A stretch of DNA of 29,322 bases from an uncultured Clostridium sp. (GCF_900769625.1 NZ_CAAGHK010000056.1:1-29322); one strand, 5' to 3'; shown: positions 17,549 to 26,052, counted from the stretch's first letter. Notes: generated by a model not told the origin, from the letters alone. Translations and numbers: made by a program.

Positions 17549-17717
17549 TATTTTTATAATCTTCAGATAGTTTGATTTATATCAGCTTTCTTCTAAATTT
17601 TATTTGCACTTCATGGCTGCAAGTGTATTTTACTTTAAAATACTTCTTTATATTCTTTATAAATATTATTACTTTCTTACTAATCTCATATACATTTAAA
17701 TTCATCTATATAATAAA

Positions 17718-17758
17718 AAAATCTGTCTATAATCATTCTTTGATTCCAAACAGATTTT
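17718..17758 (-). terminator. Terminator of the small unknown gene
   Basis: The arms 17718-17726 and 17750-17758 (AAAATCTGT/ACAGATTTT) pair perfectly, with an inner helper stem AATCA/TGATT (17731-17735 and 17741-17745). A T6 run follows on the minus strand. It lies about 30 bp past the stop of the gene at 17789-18010. Confidence 0.75.
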
Positions 17759-17788
17759 CTAATTCCATAATTTACTTTTTGTATAATT

Positions 17789-18010
17789 CTAATAATCTAC
17801 GACTTTAATATTTACAAATCTATCTGGATGATAGATTTGTGATCCTAAAACAAGCAGTTTATAAAAAACATTGCTTTTAAATGACAATGCTGCCCATTCT
17901 TCTGTATCCATATTGATAATAACCTGACTTTTTAAAAATAAATCCTCGCCTATTTGACTGCGCTTCATATAATTTTCCTTATTGATGATTTTTTTACTAC
18001 AGATCCCCAT
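17789..18010 (-). CDS. Small protein of unknown function
   Basis: A 73-residue protein that I do not recognise. It is mixed-charge and soluble-looking (GEDLFLKSQVIINM, DTEEWAALSF, then YHPDRFVNIKVVDY), with no signal peptide, membrane helix or metal motif. Its reality is supported by context rather than homology. It has a GAGGGTGAGG ribosome binding site before ATG 18010, a promoter with consensus TATAAT about 65 bp upstream, and a terminator just after the stop. An internal ATG at residue 15 also has an AAGGA site, so the mature product could be 59 residues (MKRSQIGEDLF onward). It lies alone between the ArsR and antiporter genes. Confidence 0.6.
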   Translation of the reverse strand: MGICSKKIINKENYMKRSQIGEDLFLKSQVIINMDTEEWAALSFKSNVFYKLLVLGSQIYHPDRFVNIKVVDY

Positions 18011-18080
18011 AAAACCTCACCCTCTCATAAATAATCCTTTTATACTGCTCTCATACTACTTTAATACTTTTCTATATATA

Positions 18081-18109
18081 ATTATAGTATCCACGCAAAT
18101 TATTTACAA
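18081..18109 (-). promoter_or_regulatory. Promoter of the small unknown gene
   Basis: On the minus strand there is TTGTAA (18104-18109), a 17-bp spacer, and a perfect TATAAT (18081-18086). This would give a leader of roughly 65 nt before ATG 18010. The remaining part of 18110-18320 is AT-rich and holds nothing I can name. Confidence 0.6.
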
Positions 18110-18321
18110 TATTTTACTTACGTATAAATATGTTATGCAAAATTTCAACATTACATCAGAATTGACTATACCAATTTAAATATCACAAAAATTTCATAAT
18201 GGGATTGTAAATTAGTATAATTGTGAAAAGTACTATTAAAATAACATCAACTCCAGCTCATAATTTCGATAAAAAACAAATTAGTTATAATCTACAGCTC
18301 AAATGTATTAAAGATGAGTAA

Positions 18322-18359
18322 AAAAAGAGTAATCACATCATTGTGTAATTACTCTTTTT
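18322..18359 (-). terminator. Terminator of the antiporter gene
   Basis: The arms 18322-18333 (AAAAAGAGTAAT) and 18348-18359 pair perfectly over 12 bp, and an inner CACA/TGTG extends the stem. A T6-T7 run follows on the minus strand, 35 bp past the antiporter stop codon. Confidence 0.85.
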
Positions 18360-18393
18360 AGATATATTGTTATACTATTTAATTTTCATTATG

Positions 18394-19602
18394 CTATTTT
18401 GCTGAAACTGCAATTTCAGGATCAGAATTCTGAGATTTTTTATCTTTAAAAACAATCTTCAGAAGTACTGGTGTAATTATTGTAGTTATCAGTACCATTA
18501 TTATGATTGGACCCACAAAATAATCATCCATAAGTCCAAGAGCTAGCCCTTTGCTTGCAACTATCAGAGCAACTTCTCCTCTTGATATCATACCAATACC
18601 AATCTGCACAGATTCTTTATTTGTGTATCGGCATACTTTAGCACCTAATCCACATCCTATAATCTTGCTTACAATAGCAGTAAGTGTTATCAATAATGTA
18701 AATATCAAAATTTCCAAATTCATTTCTGGCAGTGTTATACATATTCCGATACTTGCAAAGAACATTGGTGACAAAAGTAGATATGAAACAGTTTCAAATC
18801 GGCTTTTTATATAATCACGTTCATTATTTTTTGATAAGATGAGTCCTGCTATAAATGCTCCTGTTATATCAGCTACTCCAAAATATTCTTCAGCTGTAAA
18901 GGACATTAGTAAACAGATTACAAATGCAAATATAACAAATCTTCTCTTATCAACGTTATACTTATGTGTCCACTTACTAAAAAGAACTTCAATAACGAGT
19001 CCGCTTATCAAGGCAAACACAAAAAATCCTATTATTTTAAAAATTACTATCCTTAAACTTACATTAGGGTCAGAAATACTTGTTATTACTGTCAATGCTA
19101 AAATTCCTAGGATATCATCAATTATTGCCGCCCCAAGTATAGCATTTCCTGCCCTTGTAGACAGCTTACCCAATTCCTTTAATGTTTCAACAGTAATGCT
19201 TACAGAAGTAGCCGTAAGTACTATTCCAATAAATATACTCTGTACTGTTGTACTCACTGTTGCAATTTCTTCGTTTTTAAACATTTCAGCAACTGCAAAC
19301 CCTCCAAAAATCGGTATGATAACACCTAATGTTGCAATGATTAATGAAGCTCTGCCACTTTCCTTCAGCTCATCAATATTACTCTCCAAACCTGCTGTGA
19401 ACATCAGTACAATTACTCCAAGTTCAGCCATCTGACTGATAAATTCTGTCTCATTCAAAATATTAAGCATTGCCGGTCCAAGTATTAGCCCAGCAAGCAA
19501 TGCTCCAACTACCTGTGGAAGATTAAATCTCTTGGTAAGCAGTGATAAACATTTTGTACTTATTAATATTAATGCAATATCCATCAAATATTTATATGAC
19601 AT
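18394..19602 (-). CDS. CPA2-type cation/proton antiporter (NapA/KefB-like)
   Basis: A 402-residue integral membrane protein with about 11-13 hydrophobic helices and the Na_H_Exchanger fold. The N-terminus has the family pattern LPQVVGALLAGLILGP (about 28-43). The paired aspartates D162/D163 in AIIDDILG are the ion-binding DD motif of electrogenic Na+/H+ antiporters such as NapA. Later helices include the GADITGAFIAG-like stretch (here VADITGAFIAGL) and ISRGEVALIVA. It lacks the TrkA-N/RCK C-terminal domain of KefB/KefC, so it should be a simple exchanger for Na+ or K+ rather than a gated efflux system. The start ATG 19602 has a GGGGGTGAG site. It is monocistronic with its own terminator. Confidence 0.88.
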   Translation of the reverse strand: MSYKYLMDIALILISTKCLSLLTKRFNLPQVVGALLAGLILGPAMLNILNETEFISQMAELGVIVLMFTAGLESNIDELKESGRASLIIATLGVIIPIFGGFAVAEMFKNEEIATVSTTVQSIFIGIVLTATSVSITVETLKELGKLSTRAGNAILGAAIIDDILGILALTVITSISDPNVSLRIVIFKIIGFFVFALISGLVIEVLFSKWTHKYNVDKRRFVIFAFVICLLMSFTAEEYFGVADITGAFIAGLILSKNNERDYIKSRFETVSYLLLSPMFFASIGICITLPEMNLEILIFTLLITLTAIVSKIIGCGLGAKVCRYTNKESVQIGIGMISRGEVALIVASKGLALGLMDDYFVGPIIIMVLITTIITPVLLKIVFKDKKSQNSDPEIAVSAK

Positions 19603-19877
19603 AAGCTCACCCCCATATTTAATAAAGATCTTTTCTATATTTTACCACTATACTCATCAGTTTAAAACTATTTTATATGTTTTTTATTATTTTATACCTA
19701 TAGTTCAATTTCCGTAGCTTTGTATAATTCTCTTTGACATATACCATATTGGTGATGTTACTTACTAACACTTCAGTCTGAACTCCTCTATCAAATTACA
19801 ATTTATCTTTAATTATATACATATTTCTTGCAATTCTATATATGATAAAAATATATATAAGCTTAACATCATAATTA

Positions 19878-21440
19878 TCAATAATAGCATATTACTGGAG
19901 TTCCTTCATCTATGTTATAGAATATATCATTAGCTAATGAATAAGGCAGATTTACACATCCATGTGAACCACTGGTCATATATATCTGTCCGCCAAACTT
20001 ATATCGCCAGCTTGCATCATGAAGACCTATATTTCCATTGAAAGGCATCCAGAAGCTAACTGGCGACCTGTAGTTCTCACCAACCAGTACTGAATCCTTG
20101 GCTTTATATTTCAATGAATATGTTCCTTCCGGGGTTATCGTTCCATTGCTAATGCATCCTGAAACAATATCTCCCTCGCTAATTATATTACCATCCTTAT
20201 AAAACCATAAATGCTGATTTGTCAGATCAATTTCAACACATGTTTTTTCAATATCATTGATAACAGTATTAATTCCTTTCTGTTCATATACAGGTTCTCG
20301 GTTTACTGCTTGTCTGCCTTCAAGATTTTGTATCAATTCTTCTGTTTCTGTATTTCTATCTATCTTAAATCCATAATCTCCTCCCGGTATTGTAACCTGT
20401 CTTCCGCTTGTACTGTACATTGTCCTTGATTTTCCTACAGTATCATACTTATCTGCCAGCACATCTACAAATTCTCTCACTTTGTCTTCATTTATGCTTG
20501 TGTTGTATTGGTCATCAATATCAAGCCATTCCTTCATAGTATTCATATCAATTACTTCTTCGGAATTTCCAAAATTATAAACTATCTTTGAATTTTTATA
20601 TTGATTTAAAGCATTTTTTATTTTTGACGCCTTTTCTGAGGATTTAGTATATTGTGGATTTTCATAGCATTTTTCTTCATCAATATCTATAACAGTTTGT
20701 CCGCTTAATATAGCCTCTTTTATCTTTTCTTTCAGCCTATCTTTATCTATTTTATTTCCATAAACTTCATCTTCAATCTTAAATTCATTGTTTTCATATA
20801 TATACTTTGGATTTTGCGGCTCGACGATCTTCGATTGTTCAAAAAAGCTCAGATTATCTATAAGATTATTAAGCTTTTCTTCATTATACTGAATCAATAT
20901 ATTATTTTTTTCTTTATTTTCATAATTAATAAGACTGTTAATCCATAGTGTTTCATTTTGTTTTTCTTTCATCTCTTTTATTACATCATCTGAATTAAAT
21001 TTTATATCAAAATCATTTCCATTAAGTAAATCGACAATTCCATACCGTCCATTTAATGTAAGAGTGTAATTATCGATACTATCCTTAATAGCTTTTTGTG
21101 CTTCTTCAATACTTTTCGCTGAAACATTTATACAGTTTATTGTTGAACCAAGATAAAAATGACTCTTAAAATATGTATGACAACATATATAACTTCCGCT
21201 AACCAGCAATATTATCATAGCTATTGATCTGCCTTTTATTTTAATAGACACGTTAAATCTGTTATCATTTTTCTTATATCTTCTTCCTTTGCCAATACTA
21301 ATAAACTTACTTTTTTTATTTCTTTTATTTCTTTCAGTTCTGCTAACCATGAAACTCCTATTCAAATCCTCATCCTTGGTATCATAATTGTCATCATTTC
21401 TTTTTTCATCATATTTATCATTTTCAACATAATATTTCAT
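19878..21440 (-). CDS. Membrane-anchored L,D-transpeptidase (YkuD) with peptidoglycan-binding-like domains
   Basis: A 520-residue envelope enzyme. A very polar, Lys/Arg/Asp-rich cytoplasmic tail (1-70) leads to one transmembrane helix (about 71-90). The outside part holds PG_binding_4-like regions (about 95-370) and a C-terminal YkuD domain (about 395-520). The catalytic motif is SHGCVNLP with C495 as nucleophile and H493 beside it; HDASWR a little earlier supplies the other conserved histidine. Such enzymes make 3-3 peptidoglycan cross-links or attach proteins to the stem peptide; the two-part layout is common in clostridia. ATG 21440 is preceded by GGAGAG. It is monocistronic. No clear terminator was seen after it. 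Confidence 0.9.
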   Translation of the reverse strand: MKYYVENDKYDEKRNDDNYDTKDEDLNRSFMVSRTERNKRNKKSKFISIGKGRRYKKNDNRFNVSIKIKGRSIAMIILLVSGSYICCHTYFKSHFYLGSTINCINVSAKSIEEAQKAIKDSIDNYTLTLNGRYGIVDLLNGNDFDIKFNSDDVIKEMKEKQNETLWINSLINYENKEKNNILIQYNEEKLNNLIDNLSFFEQSKIVEPQNPKYIYENNEFKIEDEVYGNKIDKDRLKEKIKEAILSGQTVIDIDEEKCYENPQYTKSSEKASKIKNALNQYKNSKIVYNFGNSEEVIDMNTMKEWLDIDDQYNTSINEDKVREFVDVLADKYDTVGKSRTMYSTSGRQVTIPGGDYGFKIDRNTETEELIQNLEGRQAVNREPVYEQKGINTVINDIEKTCVEIDLTNQHLWFYKDGNIISEGDIVSGCISNGTITPEGTYSLKYKAKDSVLVGENYRSPVSFWMPFNGNIGLHDASWRYKFGGQIYMTSGSHGCVNLPYSLANDIFYNIDEGTPVICYY

Positions 21441-21731
21441 ATAATACTCTCCATTTTATAAAATAATTCCATATAACTCCTAAATTATATCATATTTACC
21501 ACATTAAAATCATCTGCTTCATTATACAATGTATATTCTCATATATAAATTCATTTAAAATGCCATATATATATTTCGATTAATAATTGACATTAGACAA
21601 TTGACAATTTTGGTGAAAAACATCTAAGGATTGTTTAATTACTATGTAAACTATTTATTAGAACTTATATACAATAAATTTAATGGTATAATATTATAAA
21701 ATTCAATTTTCTACAAAGGAGATTTTTATTT

Positions 21732-21884
21732 ATGCAGAAGCTTCTCAGTAAAATGCGACAAGCAATAAATGACTACAATTTAATTGAAGATGGAGACAAG
21801 ATTGCCGTAGGACTTTCAGGTGGTAAAGACAGCCTTACAATGTATACTTACCTTTTCTCTCAGATTTCCTATATATTAAAATAG
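21732..21884 (+). pseudogene. ttcA: Truncated ttcA-like gene (PP-loop tRNA 2-thiolation enzyme), N-terminal stub
   Basis: Starting at ATG 21732 with a strong AAAGGAG site 9 bases upstream, the frame gives 50 residues and stops at TAG. The protein reads like the start of a TtcA/Ncs6-type enzyme: MQKLLSKMRQAINDYNLI, then GDKIAVGLSGGKDSLT with the PP-loop SGGKDS that binds ATP. Homology stops about six residues after this loop. A full TtcA is several times longer and needs cysteines in CxxC motifs for its iron-sulfur cluster. No continuation is visible in any frame before the convergent MATE gene, so this is a stub left by a deletion or recombination. It cannot be functional as a thiolase. Confidence 0.8.
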
Positions 21885-21946
21885 CAGAAAATCAGTTTTA
21901 TGATATATATTTAATGAGTTCTAAGAAAATAAATATACTCTCAGTT

Positions 21947-21983
21947 AAAAACAGCACCCCGTCAAGAATACAGGATGCCGTTT
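21947..21983 (-). terminator. Terminator of the minus-strand MATE gene
   Basis: On the minus strand ACGGCATCC and GGGGTGCTGT pair over 9 bp with two G-T pairs and a loop of about 12 nt, followed by T5. It lies about 77 bp past the MATE stop codon. It is noticeably GC-richer than its surroundings. Confidence 0.65.
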
Positions 21984-22059
21984 AATCACTTACTTATGGA
22001 ATATATCAAGTTTTCTATCTATTGTATGTTATCTGCTGGATACATATTATTGTAAAATA

Positions 22060-23451
22060 TTATGCATATGCCTCTTCTTGACAATCAACTAGATTTTTAA
22101 GCCATTTTTTCTTTTTATACCTTCTGAATCCTACAACAAATTTATATGCTTCTTCAAATGTCACCATTGCATAAACATAATATACCGGCAGTCCAAGTAC
22201 TATTCCGCCTAAAAATGCCAGCGGTATACCAACACACCATACACCTGTAATGTCAAGCAAAAGTGCCGCTGTAGTATCTCCTCCGCTTCTGAGAATTCCT
22301 GTGATATTAACAAGATTAAACATCCTAAATGGAAGATAAATAATAAACACTAAAAGACATTTTCTTATGTCCATAGCTGTTGATTCTGTGACTACAAATA
22401 ATTTAATCATATGGCTCCTTGAAAAATAGAACACTACTGCCATTATGAGAGTCAATATAAACTGGATAATAATAAAGTAAGTTGCATGTTTTTCTGCCTT
22501 ATCAAGCTTGTTTGCTCCAAGTTCATTTCCCAATATTACAGCAGTGGCTGCACTTATCCCCTGAAAAAATACTATGCATAGCTGCTCTACATTCTGTGTG
22601 ATTGTTACTGAGGCAACTGCTTCATCACCCATTCTTCCATAAACAAGCGAATACATAGTAACTCCAAGTCCCCACATAAATTCATTTGCAATAACTGGTG
22701 ATACTGTTTTAAAATATATTCTTATAAAATCAGCATTAAATCTAAAAAGTTCCTTAATTTTTGCTGCTGCCGGATTTCTATCAATATAAACATATCCAAC
22801 AATGCATAGACATTCAATTATTCTTGCAATCAATGTAGCTATTGCCGCACCTCTGACGCCCATCTGCGGTGCTCCAAAATTTCCAAAAATCAATGTATAA
22901 TTCAGAAGTATATTTATTCCTATCGAAAAAATGCTTATGATAACTGGTGCCTTTACTTTATTGACTCCCCTCAAGAGAGAAATATAGCAGTTAGTTACTG
23001 CTGTCATCGGATAACTCATTGCTGCTATCCCTAAATATGCTGCACCAATAGCAATTGTATTTTCACTTGGAGTAAAAATCCTCATGACACCCTTCGGTGC
23101 AAAAATTCCTGCTGTTACAAATATTATAGAACCAGCTACTGACATAGCAATAGACATTCCTAAAACTTTATGTATATTTACAATGTCTTTCTTCCCCCAA
23201 TACTGTGCTGTAAGTATTGAAGATCCACTCACTATCCCAAAAAGTAGCAGTGTAAATACAAAAAACACCTTGTTAGCTAGTCCTACTGCGGCAATTTCAG
23301 TCTGTCCAAGCTGACCAATCATCATTGTATCAACCAGATTAAGAATTGTATTGAGCATTGCCTGTGCTGCAACTGGAATCATAATTGCCATTGATTTTCT
23401 GATGAATTTCCTATCTGAAATCATTTCATTAATATACGATATCATTTTCAA
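22060..23451 (-). CDS. MATE-family multidrug/Na+ efflux transporter (NorM-like)
   Basis: A 463-residue protein with 12 predicted hydrophobic helices in two six-helix halves. The N-terminus PVAAQAMLNTILNLVDTMMIGQLGQTEIAAVGLANKV carries the MATE signature, including the conserved aspartate in LVDTMMIG. MATE proteins export cationic drugs or metabolites in exchange for Na+ or H+; the substrate here is unknown. The start is probably TTG at 23449-23451, 5-6 bases after GGAG; an ATG two codons later is 12 bases from that site. The last about 20 residues (RRYKKKKWLKNL) are basic and cytoplasmic. It converges on the ttcA stub and is divergent from the small membrane protein gene. Confidence 0.92.
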   Translation of the reverse strand: MKMISYINEMISDRKFIRKSMAIMIPVAAQAMLNTILNLVDTMMIGQLGQTEIAAVGLANKVFFVFTLLLFGIVSGSSILTAQYWGKKDIVNIHKVLGMSIAMSVAGSIIFVTAGIFAPKGVMRIFTPSENTIAIGAAYLGIAAMSYPMTAVTNCYISLLRGVNKVKAPVIISIFSIGINILLNYTLIFGNFGAPQMGVRGAAIATLIARIIECLCIVGYVYIDRNPAAAKIKELFRFNADFIRIYFKTVSPVIANEFMWGLGVTMYSLVYGRMGDEAVASVTITQNVEQLCIVFFQGISAATAVILGNELGANKLDKAEKHATYFIIIQFILTLIMAVVFYFSRSHMIKLFVVTESTAMDIRKCLLVFIIYLPFRMFNLVNITGILRSGGDTTAALLLDITGVWCVGIPLAFLGGIVLGLPVYYVYAMVTFEEAYKFVVGFRRYKKKKWLKNLVDCQEEAYA

Positions 23452-23677
23452 TATATTCTCCTTATCATTACTAGTTTTTTCATACTAGCACATTATAACA
23501 TTACAAGCTTAAGTATAGTATAAATTTTTTAAATAATAACAATCAATATAAATCACAATAATTTAAATTAATGTCAGAATATGCTGAAATTCATTTCCGC
23601 AATTTTTATTTTTTTTAATTACATTATATACTTTTTCCATATTTATTGGTATAATTGTCTAAAAGGAGGTGATTATT

Positions 23678-24004
23678 TTGGCATTAGGATTATTATCTAT
23701 CATATTTTTTCTAATAGTGCTGTTGTCAATTTCAAGTATTATATTAATAACTTTTAAAAACGGAGCTTTATTAAATAAAATGTGGGTATTTATTTTAATT
23801 GTTATATATTGTCTTATATTATCATTTATTAACTTTACATCCGCACCTTTAAATTATTTAATTTACAAAATTATATCAGTAATTTTTGCTTTATGTTCTG
23901 TTTTTGCTTTAGGATTCAAATCCTTAAAAAGCAATAACACTCTATATTCAAAAATACTTCTTATAATATCACTTTTAGGAAGCACAATTCAATTCCTATT
24001 TTAA
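23678..24004 (+). CDS. Small integral membrane protein of unknown function
   Basis: About 108 residues with four hydrophobic helices (about 2-26, 34-53, 58-79 and 90-106) separated by short polar turns (TFKNGALLNK, GFKSLKSNN). No charged residues are buried and no motif is recognised. I place the start at TTG 23678 because AAAAGGAGGTGA (from 23661) is an excellent ribosome binding site 7-8 bases upstream. The longer reading from GTG 23669 would overlap that site. A strong terminator hairpin follows the stop, so it is transcribed singly. The function is unknown. Confidence 0.7.
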   Translation: MALGLLSIIFFLIVLLSISSIILITFKNGALLNKMWVFILIVIYCLILSFINFTSAPLNYLIYKIISVIFALCSVFALGFKSLKSNNTLYSKILLIISLLGSTIQFLF

Positions 24005-24012
24005 TATAATCT

Positions 24013-24060
24013 GATATCTGTGATAAATTTCAATTATTACGAAATTTTATCACAGATATT
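24013..24060 (+). terminator. Terminator after the small membrane protein gene
   Basis: The arms 24013-24031 (GATATCTGTGATAAATTTC) and 24041-24059 pair over about 18 bp with one bulged T and a 9-nt loop, followed by a T-rich tract (TATTTTCTTTTT). It begins 9 bp past the stop codon. Confidence 0.85.
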
Positions 24061-24102
24061 TTCTTTTTATTCCCTATAAGCATTTACATTTCAAGTATAT
24101 TT

Positions 24103-24380
24103 TCAAAAACATTTTATCTGTTCTTCATAGAATCCCTTTTTATAATCATCAATAATATCATTCATCTTATATAATAGTCCATATTTCCTACATTCTCCCG
24201 TAAATACCGCCCACAGCTCTCTGCTCTTTGGATATGTACATTCATAACTATTTCCATAAGTACTCATATATTCTTTTACTATTTTCTTTTCAGGTTTCAG
24301 GAAATTTTTTTCACAAGCTGCTCATAATAATAATCACGCTGATTTCCTCGTAATGTGAATCCAATACCATATGCAAAAGT
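24103..24380 (-). pseudogene. C-terminal remnant of an SPL-family radical SAM protein, frameshifted
   Basis: No intact frame exists here, but the minus strand gives two adjoining pieces of one protein. The upper piece, ending near 24305, reads GIGFTLRGNQRDYYYEQLVKK. The lower one, ending at TGA 24103-24105, reads FLKPEKKIVKEYMSTYG, YECTYPKSRELWAVFTGEC, then KYGLLYKMNDIIDDYKKG. The pattern RGNQRDYYYE, YGxxYECxxPxxxxLW, LYKMxDII is, to my reading, the C-terminus of radical SAM proteins of the SPL/COG1533 type. The frame change lies at a T7 run (24305-24311); one extra base would repair it. All of the N-terminal SAM domain with its CxxxCxxC cluster is missing, and an in-frame stop stands at 24381-24383. 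It is clearly dead. Confidence 0.65.
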
Positions 24381-24418
24381 TTACATATTTATATTGATGT
24401 TATAATTTAATCACAATT

Positions 24419-24453
24419 AATATGACATCATTCTGTCATATTTAAACTTGAAC
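24419..24453 (+). promoter_or_regulatory. Operator-like palindrome and -35-like hexamer upstream of the plus-strand MATE gene
   Basis: The inverted repeat AATATGACA-N6-TGTCATATT (24419-24442) has perfect 9-bp arms. Six bases later comes TTGAAC (24448-24453), with TAATAA at 17 bp spacing as a weak -10. The start codon is at 24568, so the leader would be about 90 nt. The size and spacing fit a dimeric repressor or activator, but no regulator gene is adjacent. Confidence 0.45.
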
Positions 24454-24567
24454 ACTTATTTATATTAAAATAATAACCTAAATTTTTAAAATATGTAATA
24501 CACATTCTTCTTAAATTACTGTATATATGATAAAATACAATACATACTAAAAGATTGGAGAAAAATA

Positions 24568-25938
24568 ATGAACAAAAGAATAGATTTAACAGAGGGAAGT
24601 ATATCAGAAAAGCTCATTAAACTTTCACTTCCTATAATGGGAACATCCTTTATACAGATGGCCTACAATATGATTGATATGATATGGGTAGGTAGAGATG
24701 GTAGCAAAGCTGTAGCTGCTGTCGGTACTGCCGGCTTTTATCCGTGGCTTGCCATGGCTTTTATTATGATTTCAAAAATAGGCGGCGAAGTTAAAGTCGC
24801 ACAATCAATTGGAATGCATGATACAATTGAAACAAAAAAATATATAAAATCATCATTAGAACTTAATATAATACTGGCTTTTTTATATTCAGCAGTCATG
24901 CTGATTTTCAACAGACAGCTGATAGAATTGTTTAATCTTGGGGACAGCGAAGTAATATCCATGTCAAAAAACTATCTCATAATTGTTTCTGTTGGAATGA
25001 TATTTACTTTTTTAAATCCTCTATTTACTTCAATATTTAATGGAATGGGCAACAGCAGAACTCCTTTTTTAATTAATACCTGTGGCTTGTGTGTAAATAT
25101 TATTTTAGATCCAGTTTTAATATTTGGTTTTCACAATATTCCTGCACTTGGAGTAAGTGGTGCTGCAATAGCGACTGTAACTGCACAGATTCTTGTATCC
25201 ATGCTCTTTATCATAGTAATCTTAAGAAATAATGATTCACTATTCAAAATAAAACTTTTTAGGAATATAGATTGTAAGTACCATAAGATAATCATAAAAA
25301 TAGGTTTTCCACTTGCAGTACAAAATGGACTCTTTACTATTTTTTCTATGATTATGGGCATACTTGTGGCTTCTTTCGGACCAGTTGCAATCGCCGCTCA
25401 AAAAGTAGGTTCTCAGATTGAATCAATATCATGGATGAGTGCTGATGGAATGGCTGCTGCCCTTTCAACCTTTGTAGCACAGAATTTTGGTGCAGGAAAA
25501 TACGATAGAATCAAGACAGGAATAAAAAATGGTATCATCGTTGCTTTAATATGGGGAACATTTACAACTCTTATCCTTATATTATTTAACACAGTTATCT
25601 TTTCATTATTCATAAATGAACCTGAAGCGATAATCAAAGGAGCAGATTATCTTAAAATCCTTGGATTTTCACAAGTCTTTATGTGTATTGAAATTACAGT
25701 CTGCGGAATTTTCAAAGGCTTTTCAAGAACTTTTATACCTTCAGCAGTAGGCATAATATTTACTGGTGCGAGAATTCCACTTGCTTATATCCTCAGTAAA
25801 CCAGAATACTTAGGCCTTAACGGAATATGGTGGAGCATAAGCATTTCAAGTATGTTTAAGGGTGTAATTCTTCTTGGAATATTCATTATTCTCTATAAGT
25901 GTAAAAAAATATATAATGCAGAGCCACATTCAATATAA
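24568..25938 (+). CDS. MATE-family efflux transporter (MepA-like)
   Basis: A 456-residue protein with 12 hydrophobic helices. The N-terminus ISEKLIKLSLPIMGTSFIQMAYNMIDMIWVG is the MATE repeat start with the conserved aspartate in MIDMIWVG, and FNGMGNSRTPF is a typical loop between helices 4 and 5. The second half starts near residue 240 (GFPLAVQNGLFTIFSMI). It resembles MepA/DinF-type exporters more than the NorM-like protein at 22060, so the two are paralogues from different branches rather than a recent duplication. The GGAG site is 8 bases before the ATG. It is bounded by an upstream palindrome and a strong downstream hairpin. Substrate unknown. Confidence 0.92.
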   Translation: MNKRIDLTEGSISEKLIKLSLPIMGTSFIQMAYNMIDMIWVGRDGSKAVAAVGTAGFYPWLAMAFIMISKIGGEVKVAQSIGMHDTIETKKYIKSSLELNIILAFLYSAVMLIFNRQLIELFNLGDSEVISMSKNYLIIVSVGMIFTFLNPLFTSIFNGMGNSRTPFLINTCGLCVNIILDPVLIFGFHNIPALGVSGAAIATVTAQILVSMLFIIVILRNNDSLFKIKLFRNIDCKYHKIIIKIGFPLAVQNGLFTIFSMIMGILVASFGPVAIAAQKVGSQIESISWMSADGMAAALSTFVAQNFGAGKYDRIKTGIKNGIIVALIWGTFTTLILILFNTVIFSLFINEPEAIIKGADYLKILGFSQVFMCIEITVCGIFKGFSRTFIPSAVGIIFTGARIPLAYILSKPEYLGLNGIWWSISISSMFKGVILLGIFIILYKCKKIYNAEPHSI

Positions 25939-25992
25939 AAATGTAATTATCCTTATACTCTCGCATATATCTAAAACTTATTATAACTAAGA

Positions 25993-26041
25993 ATAAGTGC
26001 AGATGTTTATTCATACTTACATGAGTAAAATCTGCACTTAT
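25993..26041. terminator. Long hairpin between the MATE gene and a converging broken gene
   Basis: The arms 25993-26004 (ATAAGTGCAGAT) and 26030-26041 are perfect over 12 bp. The stem continues inward as TTTATTCAT/ATGAGTAAA with one G-U pair, giving about 21 bp and a 6-nt loop. It is placed 54 bp after the MATE stop and 12 bp after the converging gene's stop, so it probably serves both. Confidence 0.75.
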
Positions 26042-26052
26042 AATATTTAACT

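Noticed and set aside
17572..17808. Plus-strand ORF of 78 codons rich in Phe, Ile and Tyr
   Set aside because: It runs straight through the terminator of the gene on the other strand and overlaps its 3' end. It has no ribosome binding site, and the composition is what AT-rich noncoding DNA gives by chance.
17982..18179. Plus-strand ORF of 65 codons
   Set aside because: It overlaps the promoter and start of the small minus-strand gene, lacks a ribosome binding site and shows only AT-driven composition.
18839..19435. Plus-strand ORF of 198 codons
   Set aside because: It is antisense to the well-supported antiporter gene; its Ser/Ile/Thr-rich repeats mirror the hydrophobic codons of the real gene.
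24439..24568. Possible riboswitch or long structured leader before the MATE gene
   Set aside because: Apart from the upstream palindrome I see no conserved riboswitch core and no terminator/antiterminator pair; the leader is short and AT-rich.
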